Positions 1-4,786 of a DNA stretch of 6,762 bases are shown piece by piece (positions within the stretch are counted from its first letter, which is position 1; each line of letters starts with the position of its first letter). A model generated the notes under the pieces. That model did not search any database and was not told the origin of the DNA. It saw only the letters and a program-made list of their open reading frames with translations. The position numbers were made by a program, and so were the translations under genes. The stretch covers positions 1 to 6,762 of the forward strand of contig JAFLUR010000124.1 in NCBI GenBank assembly GCA_022508725.1, read 5' to 3'. This stretch comes from Oscillospiraceae bacterium (lineage in GTDB: Bacteria > Bacillota > Clostridia > UBA1381).

Positions 1-125
1 ATTTTATATCTGTATACTTTTATGATTTTGTATATTTTCTGTTTATTATTTATTTCCGTACGACTCTTTTTGACGTAAAAATACCGGATTTCAATTAACT
101 TTATGTTATGTCTGTTTTGGTTTAT

Positions 126-139
126 TATAATCCATTATA
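126..139 (+). promoter_or_regulatory. Possible -10 box and overlapping inverted repeat upstream of the HTH gene
   Basis: The sequence TATAAT at 126-131 is a perfect -10 hexamer. It is followed after CC by its exact inverse ATTATA (134-139), giving a 14-base interrupted palindrome. No good -35 hexamer sits 16-18 bases upstream. A TTGACG at 70-75 is too far away for this -10. If the box is used, transcription would start near 138, leaving a leader of about 44 bases. The palindrome could be an operator for the HTH protein it precedes, but AT-rich DNA makes such repeats by chance. Confidence 0.3.
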
Positions 140-181
140 GTCCCAACATTATTTTAAAAAATAAATGGGAGGACTCAACTT

Positions 182-382
182 ATGAACTTTTACTATACCT
201 CGGAAGATGAATTGCCTTTGGTTATGACCTTCAACGAAGTTCGCGAATTTCTTATGATCTCACGTCAGACACTGTTAAAACTGCTCGCAGCCGACATCAT
301 TCACGGCGTTAAGGTAGGCAAGCAATGGCGGATATATAAAGACGAACTGCTTAAATATATGCAGTCGGAAAATAATACATAA
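182..382 (+). CDS. Small excisionase/MerR-type helix-turn-helix DNA-binding protein
   Basis: This encodes a 66-residue protein that is almost entirely one winged helix-turn-helix domain of the HTH_17 (excisionase/MerR-like) type. Residues about 15-60 show the usual order: an opening helix (MTFNEVREFL), a Ser-Arg-x-Thr turn into a recognition helix (S27-L35), a wing (VKVGKQWRI, 43-51) and a closing helix (KDELLKYM). The ATG is well supported by GGGAGGA at 167-173, eight bases upstream. The family includes phage and transposon excisionases as well as small stand-alone regulators. No integrase, attachment site or phage gene is visible here, so a role in excision cannot be claimed. It converges on the kinase gene, with 90 bases between their stops. 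Xre-type HipB antitoxins have a different fold, so it should not be read as HipB. Confidence 0.85.
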   Translation: MNFYYTSEDELPLVMTFNEVREFLMISRQTLLKLLAADIIHGVKVGKQWRIYKDELLKYMQSENNT

Positions 383-398
383 CTCGAAAAAATCACTT

Positions 399-465
399 AA
401 AAAACACCGGTCGGCGCAAAAACTTCCGGAAAAGGATATATGCCGGCAACAGATAAAGAGACCGG
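399..465 (-). terminator. Possible loose rho-independent terminator after the kinase gene
   Basis: Read on the minus strand, CCGGTC (465-460) begins eight bases after the kinase stop codon. It can pair with GACCGG (412-407), and a run of six T follows (404-399). The 47-base gap between the arms is large, but it contains the self-complementary sequences GCCGGC and TTCCGGAA, which could shorten it. The arms are short, so this is only a candidate for ending the kinase transcript before the convergent HTH gene. Confidence 0.3.
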
Positions 466-472
466 AGAATAA

Positions 473-1303
473 TCACAAAAACCTTTGTCTCGTTAATATA
501 CATTTTGTGACCCTATCCGCAATAATACCCCTGTCACGCTGCGGATAAAATTCAAGGGCGGGTGTCAGGTATTCCGTTATATCATTCTTCAACAGAGATA
601 TTGACAGCCGTCCTCCGTATAATGACCTTGCCGTATTCATCTGACGAGTAAAACTCATATTAAACGGTCTTGCTTTTAAAGATGAAATCAACGCTTTGGG
701 TTCTGTATCAGGCGGCAAAAGTCTTATGTCGGAAAGCAATCCGGCACCGTTATCAAAAATCGGACAATAATCATATTTACCGCCTGTTTTTATCACGGCA
801 ATGTTGTTAAGATGCCTATCGTCATTCAAAAACAAAGCATCGATCTCAAAAAGCAAAGTTAAATATTCGCCGAAATGATCAAGTCCCGTATAATCCTTTG
901 TTGTTGAGGCAAGATAGTCAATTCTTTTTTTACAACTGTTGAAAGACAAGAGCTTTTCTTTAAGCGGATATCCGAGTATTTTTGACAAAAGCCGGTTTAT
1001 TGTAACGATCGACTGCCCTTCTTTTAAGAAATTCTCGCTTACACATCCTGTTCTTTCGCGATTATGAACTCTCAGCTTTACAATTTCATATCGCACAAAT
1101 GTAAACGGCGTATCATTTTCAATATTGCTTTTCTCAAGCAATTTTGAAATTAAAGTTTCGCTCAACGCCTCATATCCGAATTGATCAAGCTTGTACCATT
1201 TATTTGTATCGGCGTCGAACCACTTTTCCTGATTGCCCTTTGATGATGTTTCTGCAATTTTATCATCCGTTACAAGTTTTATATCTTTTCTGTCTCTATC
1301 CAT
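473..1303 (-). CDS. HipA-like serine/threonine kinase, short (HipT/CtkA-sized) form
   Basis: This encodes a 276-residue protein with the kinase core of the HipA family and no N-terminal HipA subdomain. Visible elements are a Ser-Ser-Lys-Gly-Asn-Gln-Glu-Lys loop at 20-27, matching the Gly-rich loop of E. coli HipA (S-x-x-G-x-Q-E-K); a likely ATP-binding lysine, K38, in WYKLD; the catalytic NDDRHLNN at 160-167, with D162 and N167 as catalytic and metal-binding residues; and the DFG-like FDNGAG at 183-188, with D184 as metal ligand. The family phosphorylates translation proteins (E. coli HipA targets glutamyl-tRNA synthetase); the target here is unknown. The length is near that of HipT and Helicobacter CtkA, well below the roughly 440 residues of E. 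coli HipA. The ATG has AGAGGA at 1310-1315, six bases upstream and inside the preceding gene, and the two genes overlap by 25 bases. Translational coupling is therefore likely. Confidence 0.85.
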   Translation of the reverse strand: MDRDRKDIKLVTDDKIAETSSKGNQEKWFDADTNKWYKLDQFGYEALSETLISKLLEKSNIENDTPFTFVRYEIVKLRVHNRERTGCVSENFLKEGQSIVTINRLLSKILGYPLKEKLLSFNSCKKRIDYLASTTKDYTGLDHFGEYLTLLFEIDALFLNDDRHLNNIAVIKTGGKYDYCPIFDNGAGLLSDIRLLPPDTEPKALISSLKARPFNMSFTRQMNTARSLYGGRLSISLLKNDITEYLTPALEFYPQRDRGIIADRVTKCILTRQRFL

Positions 1304-1656
1304 TGATTATCCTCTGCCATTTTCCCCTTGGTTTTTTTTATGATCTCCATCGGCTCATATTCCGCAACACCGATCGCATCGAGATATTCCCTTATACCGT
1401 CTCGTTCTTTCGGAATACATCTTTCCTCCAAGAAATTCATAAAATCCTCCCACACCGGACGCTTATTGTTTCCGAAAGCGGTTGTTATAATATCATTCGT
1501 GTAATTTTCCGCTTTCAATATTTTATCCGTAAAATCGGCGTAAATCACGGTACAAAGCTCATTACCGTCATAAAAGCTCAATTTTTTGAGATCATGTCCC
1601 ATAGCCTTTCTTTGCGATACAAATTCCTGTTTTTCCGCCGTAATATATATTTCCAT
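1279..1656 (-). CDS. HipA N-terminal-like small partner protein (HipS-like antitoxin candidate)
   Basis: This encodes a 125-residue protein directly upstream of, and overlapping, the HipA-like kinase. Its C-terminal half has the pattern RCIPKERDGIRE (79-90), then a helix, then a Gly-containing stretch ending GKMAEDNQWI (111-120). From memory, this resembles the segment IP-x-x-R-x-G-I ... LSLSDQYWI found just before the kinase core in longer Firmicutes HipA-like proteins. I infer that it is the N-terminal part of a HipA-like protein encoded as a separate gene, as HipS is in the HipBST system, where HipS restrains the kinase HipT. The N-terminal half (1-60) has no motif I recognise. The start is firm: AGAGGTGG lies at 1661-1668, four bases before the ATG. 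Being a hypothetical kinase partner without antitoxin function is the main alternative. Confidence 0.7.
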   Translation of the reverse strand: MEIYITAEKQEFVSQRKAMGHDLKKLSFYDGNELCTVIYADFTDKILKAENYTNDIITTAFGNNKRPVWEDFMNFLEERCIPKERDGIREYLDAIGVAEYEPMEIIKKTKGKMAEDNQWIETEKI

Positions 1657-1673
1657 TATACCACCTCTTGCTT

Positions 1674-1702
1674 AATATAACATATTCATACTTAATTGCT
1701 AA
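1674..1702 (-). promoter_or_regulatory. Possible promoter for the kinase pair
   Basis: On the minus strand, TTAGCA (1702-1697) is separated by 17 bases from TATATT (1679-1674), and the -10 is preceded by TG plus one base, an extended -10. A start would fall near 1667, at the edge of the ribosome binding site of the small partner gene, giving an unusually short leader. That weakens the case. The alternative is read-through from the Fic gene, whose stop lies 74 bases upstream and after which I see no convincing terminator. Confidence 0.3.
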
Positions 1703-1730
1703 AGTTATGAACTAAGAAGAATGAATGCTT

Positions 1731-3188
1731 TTACAATTCATTTGTGATATAGGCTAAAGCCGCCATGACCGATATTTCGATCTGTTGAGATATTGCCGCA
1801 GTTAAATCTTTAACATCTTTTTCTGAAGAAACAGTTAGCGGGGGAACTCCCAATGCAGCATCAACGTATTCACGTTTTATATTATTTTCACTGTCCTCAT
1901 GATAAATCGCCTTTGATAAAAAAGCTCCTATTGCAAACGTGCTGTTATCATATCCAAAATGGTGGAGTGAGATTACCATTCTGTATTTATTTTGCTTATC
2001 TATTTCAAAGAACATTCTTCCCCAACACTTATCAAGAGATAAGTTCACATAATACCCATATACTTTCGCATAATCAATAATTTGATGAGCATAAAAATAT
2101 GAATCCGGAGTATCCAAACCGCAATAACCGTTTTCTACTTTCAAATCCGGCAACTTTGCCACAATATCATCTTTATGTTTTTCCATTCTTTCACAAATAA
2201 CATCAAATATGTTTCGCATATTGTTCCGGATACGATTGCGGCGGTTTTCTCTTTCTGTTTCTTTATAGTCTGTAATTTTTTTCTCAAGTAAGTCAATCAC
2301 CTTGGCATATCCCGAAGTGTTTTCCACCGTTTTAAAGTTTAATGCCTGCTCTATAGAAGAAATCTGATTGTTTGCAAAGACATTTATGATATCCTGATAT
2401 TCTTTATCATCAGCTTTCTCCAAAGCCTCGATATATTTTTTTCTATCATCTCTATCTATGGATAAAGGGAAAAGCCCTTCTTTTATCAGAACAAAACTTG
2501 CCAACAAACGCGCAACTCGACCGTTACCATCTTGGAAAGGATGAATTTGAGCAAAAGCATGGTGTAAAAAAGCAGCCTTAATCAATACATGACAACTTGT
2601 CAGTGAATTATATATCTTCACTAAATTATCCATTTCGGAAACCACTTGTTCCGGCGGACAATAACAATACTTTACTCCATTGCGCGAAGGATTATTGTAA
2701 TTCTGTTTAAATTCGCCTTTTAACATAGGTATTGTAATACGATTTCCGAATTGATCGATAGCCTCCGTGTAATCCTGATGCTGAGTAATAAGATGATGCA
2801 ATTCTTTAATATAAGAAATTGAAAGTTCCCTATCGCTTTTTACGAAATCAAAAATAAAATCTATGGCTTCAAAGTTATCTTTTAAATATGACATCAGCAA
2901 ATCTGAGGAAATATTAGTATCTCCGTGCTGAAGATATGAATCGACAAAACCTTCTTTTATAAAAGTTTCTGTTATTCCTTTTTTCAGATCGTACATACGT
3001 TCGATAATTCCCGTATCAATAGCTTGCTTACGTTTTATCTGATTAAGAAAGCGTTCATATTGTTCTTCGTTTTTTTTTAATTCCAAACGCCGCCTCTTCC
3101 ATGAAGGATAGATATTATCAAATTTTTCGGTATTTACTTCTTTCCATGCCTCATCAAATTCTATCGGGTTCCAAATAAATTTCTTCAT
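1731..3188 (-). CDS. Fic-domain protein, probable AMP-transferase with N-terminal inhibitory helix
   Basis: This encodes a 485-residue protein with a complete Fic motif, HPFQDGNGRVAR at 216-227. H216 would be the catalytic base, D220 the metal ligand, and the GNGR loop would bind the phosphates. Such an intact motif normally goes with transfer of AMP from ATP to a hydroxyl of a target protein. A flap-like region, LKGEFKQNYNNPSRN (156-170), lies before the core as in other Fic proteins. TGIIER at 59-64 resembles the class II inhibitory motif (S/T)xxxE(G/N), with E63 present but Arg replacing Gly/Asn. Residues about 290-485 form a long extension without a motif I know. It begins with a basic, coiled-coil-like stretch (KETERENRRNRIRNNMRN) and ends in a beta-rich, then helical part. 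No signal peptide or membrane segment is seen. AGGAGA (3196-3201) lies seven bases before the ATG. The target is unknown. Confidence 0.9.
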   Translation of the reverse strand: MKKFIWNPIEFDEAWKEVNTEKFDNIYPSWKRRRLELKKNEEQYERFLNQIKRKQAIDTGIIERMYDLKKGITETFIKEGFVDSYLQHGDTNISSDLLMSYLKDNFEAIDFIFDFVKSDRELSISYIKELHHLITQHQDYTEAIDQFGNRITIPMLKGEFKQNYNNPSRNGVKYCYCPPEQVVSEMDNLVKIYNSLTSCHVLIKAAFLHHAFAQIHPFQDGNGRVARLLASFVLIKEGLFPLSIDRDDRKKYIEALEKADDKEYQDIINVFANNQISSIEQALNFKTVENTSGYAKVIDLLEKKITDYKETERENRRNRIRNNMRNIFDVICERMEKHKDDIVAKLPDLKVENGYCGLDTPDSYFYAHQIIDYAKVYGYYVNLSLDKCWGRMFFEIDKQNKYRMVISLHHFGYDNSTFAIGAFLSKAIYHEDSENNIKREYVDAALGVPPLTVSSEKDVKDLTAAISQQIEISVMAALAYITNEL

Positions 3189-3245
3189 TTGAATTTCTCC
3201 TGTTATTTTTCAAGATTTTTGTTTTAAGAATTTCTATATGATTAC

Positions 3246-3274
3246 ATTATACAATATTAACGCAGAGAAAACAA
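3246..3274 (-). promoter_or_regulatory. Sigma-A-type promoter of the Fic gene
   Basis: On the minus strand, TTGTTT (3274-3269) and a perfect TATAAT (3251-3246) are separated by exactly 17 bases. The start would be near 3239, giving a leader of about 50 bases before the Fic ATG at 3188. It lies downstream of the ATPase gene stop, so the Fic gene probably has its own transcript. Confidence 0.6.
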
Positions 3275-3343
3275 GACTTGAGTTTTATTTTCTGCAAAAC
3301 ATAATCATTTTAAGAGTACAATCGGATACGTTGCAGATGTTAT

Positions 3344-4540
3344 TCACTTCTTAAGTAGCCAATCCAACGCATTGATACGTTTTATCCCGTCATAATCCGC
3401 TGTCGGATCATCGTCAAGCGTCAGAATATATTTCGGATAATGGTCGTTTATTTTTTGCAGCGACTTAAGTTCTCGTTTAAGCGTTTCATTATCTCTCACG
3501 CTTGCCGCTGCTTGGAAATACGTTATCCCGTCGCCGTTCATTGCAACAAAATCAACCTCCGAATCACCGATTTGACCTACATATACATCATATCCGCGGC
3601 GCAACAGCTCCAAATATATGACGTTTTCCAATATATGCTCGACATCGGTACTGCGCTTTCCCAAAAGCATATACCTCAGTCCTATGTCTGCAACATAATA
3701 TTTCTCCAATGTTTTTAAATATTGCTTACCTTTAATATTGTATCGCTTTGCCCGGTATATAATCATGCTGTCAATCAGCGCTTTCAAATACTTCTCGACT
3801 GTTTTTGAATCGATTTTCCTGCCGGCTGATGTCATTGTGTTTGCAATCTTCGTTATCGACAGCCGACTGCCTATATTGTCAAATACAAACTTTACAACAC
3901 TTTCAAGCATCATAACATCGGCTATCTTATATCTTGCAACAACATCCTTTAATAAAACCGTACTGTATATACCCGAAAGATAATCCTTAATCTCTTTCTC
4001 ATCGTTATCATAGTTTAATATATACGGAAAAGAACTGTTTTCGATATATAATTTGTATTTCTCACTTACAGGGATATTATCGGTATTGCCGATACAGTAT
4101 TCCGCAAAGGACAACGGAAGCATTTTCAGTTCAATATACCTACCCGAAAGTAATGTTGCAAACTCACCGAATATAAAATATGCGTTCGATCCCGTGATAT
4201 ACAAATCAACATTCTTTTTTATAAACAGACTGTCCACCGTCTTTTCAAAATAGGGCACATGTTGGATTTCATCAAGAAATATATAGTTCATTCCGTCAGG
4301 CAGAAGTCTGTCTTTGATATATTGATACAGCTTGCGGTAATCCGTCAATTCTTCGTAATCCATATCCTCAAAATCAACGGATATGATGCGATTTTTTTCA
4401 ATTCCGTTATTTAAAAGGTATTCCTTGTACAATTCAAACAGCGTTGATTTTCCGCAGCGCCTTATTCCCGAAATCACCTTTATAATCTGCTTATCTTTGG
4501 AGTGTATTAAAAAATTAAGATAATCATCTCTCGGAATCAC
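3344..4540 (-). CDS. AAA ATPase (AAA_14) with C-terminal DUF4143 domain
   Basis: This encodes a 398-residue protein of the ATPase-DUF4143 family, whose cellular role is not established. The Walker A variant GIRRCGKST lies at 25-33, Walker B YIFLDE at 86-91 (D90, E91), and a sensor-like YITGSN at 114-119. A winged-helix region follows (about 225-295), then a PD-(D/E)xK-like domain with E305, E328-V-D330 and Q343. The position where a catalytic lysine would be expected (345) is alanine, so nuclease activity is doubtful. The GTG at 4540 is chosen as start because AGAGGTG (4547-4553) lies six bases upstream, the protein then begins V/M-IPRDDYLNFL as relatives do, and the next in-frame start upstream (TTG at 4594) lies inside the -35 box. 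It is divergent from the subtilase gene. The promoter carries repeats suggesting repression. Confidence 0.88.
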   Translation of the reverse strand: MIPRDDYLNFLIHSKDKQIIKVISGIRRCGKSTLFELYKEYLLNNGIEKNRIISVDFEDMDYEELTDYRKLYQYIKDRLLPDGMNYIFLDEIQHVPYFEKTVDSLFIKKNVDLYITGSNAYFIFGEFATLLSGRYIELKMLPLSFAEYCIGNTDNIPVSEKYKLYIENSSFPYILNYDNDEKEIKDYLSGIYSTVLLKDVVARYKIADVMMLESVVKFVFDNIGSRLSITKIANTMTSAGRKIDSKTVEKYLKALIDSMIIYRAKRYNIKGKQYLKTLEKYYVADIGLRYMLLGKRSTDVEHILENVIYLELLRRGYDVYVGQIGDSEVDFVAMNGDGITYFQAAASVRDNETLKRELKSLQKINDHYPKYILTLDDDPTADYDGIKRINALDWLLKK

Positions 4541-4565
4541 ATAAAACACCTCTGTTCTGTATATT

Positions 4566-4594
4566 ATTATATTCCGAAAACATATGTTTGTCAA
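4566..4594 (-). promoter_or_regulatory. Perfect-consensus promoter of the AAA/DUF4143 gene
   Basis: On the minus strand, TTGACA (4594-4589) and TATAAT (4571-4566) are both perfect and are separated by the ideal 17 bases. The start would be near 4559, leaving about 19 bases of leader that include the ribosome binding site. The spacer contains the 12-base palindrome AAACATATGTTT (4578-4589, touching the -35) and one copy of the local repeat, which also overlaps the -10. Confidence 0.8.
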
Positions 4595-4650
4595 GATTTT
4601 ACGGAATATAATCTTTAAATTTTATAGTCATATAAGTTTTACGGAATATA
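4568..4650. repeat. Three copies of a TTTTACGGAATATA motif, probable operator
   Basis: Two identical 14-base copies lie at 4597-4610 and 4637-4650, in direct orientation and exactly 40 bases apart. A third, inverted copy at 4568-4580 (TATATTCCGAAAA) lacks one base. The inverted copy covers the promoter spacer and most of the -10 box of the ATPase gene, while the direct copies lie upstream of its -35. The 4568-4580 and 4597-4610 copies form an inverted repeat flanking the -35. This arrangement suits a repressor or loop-forming protein; which protein binds is not known from the sequence. Confidence 0.7.
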
Positions 4651-4688
4651 TTTGATCGTTCTCGTGAGTTTGACGTTAAAAATTCTTC

Positions 4689-4716
4689 TTGCGTCTTTTG
4701 CGTTTTATGATATAAT
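4689..4716 (+). promoter_or_regulatory. Extended -10 promoter of the subtilase gene
   Basis: TATAAT at 4711-4716 is a perfect -10 and is preceded by TGA (4708-4710), which makes it an extended -10. TTGCGT at 4689-4694 is a plausible -35 with a 16-base spacer. Transcription would start near 4723, giving a leader of about 64 bases before the ATG at 4787. No riboswitch-like or terminator-like fold is apparent in that leader. Confidence 0.6.
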
Positions 4717-4786
4717 ATAATTAAGGAAAGTTTTTTAGGCAGCAATACGGTATGTATGAAAAGTTAAAGAAAGGATGATTTAACCA

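Noticed and set aside
383..472. Continuation of the HTH gene reading frame past its stop, ending MPATDKETGE before a TAA at 470
   Set aside because: Two in-frame TAA codons (380-382 and 395-397) interrupt it, and the remaining peptide is short with no recognisable homology. Chance is the best explanation.
1279..1303. Programmed -1 frameshift joining the small partner protein to the kinase
   Set aside because: The kinase frame is -1 relative to the partner frame in the overlap, but the local A-GAA-AAG sequence is not a canonical slippery heptamer. The kinase has its own ATG and ribosome binding site, so coupled reinitiation is simpler.
1144..1680. Plus-strand open frame of 178 codons opposite the kinase pair
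   Set aside because: It lies antisense to two genes with clear family motifs and ribosome binding sites, and its translation is Phe/Ile/Arg-rich without a recognisable domain.
3262..3298. Imperfect hairpin GCAGAGAAAAC ... GTTTTATTTTCTGC as terminator of the ATPase gene
   Set aside because: The stem is AT-rich, has an uneven internal loop, lacks a following T run on the minus strand and overlaps the -35 box of the Fic promoter.
4541..4594. Longer N-terminus for the ATPase starting with TTG at 4594
   Set aside because: The TTG is the first half of the perfect -35 box, and the predicted transcript starts about 35 bases downstream. The GTG at 4540 has a good ribosome binding site and gives the family-typical beginning.
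4752..4778. Eight-codon open frame (MYEKLKKG) in the subtilase leader as a regulatory uORF
   Set aside because: There is no clear ribosome binding site before it and no attenuator-like fold after it.
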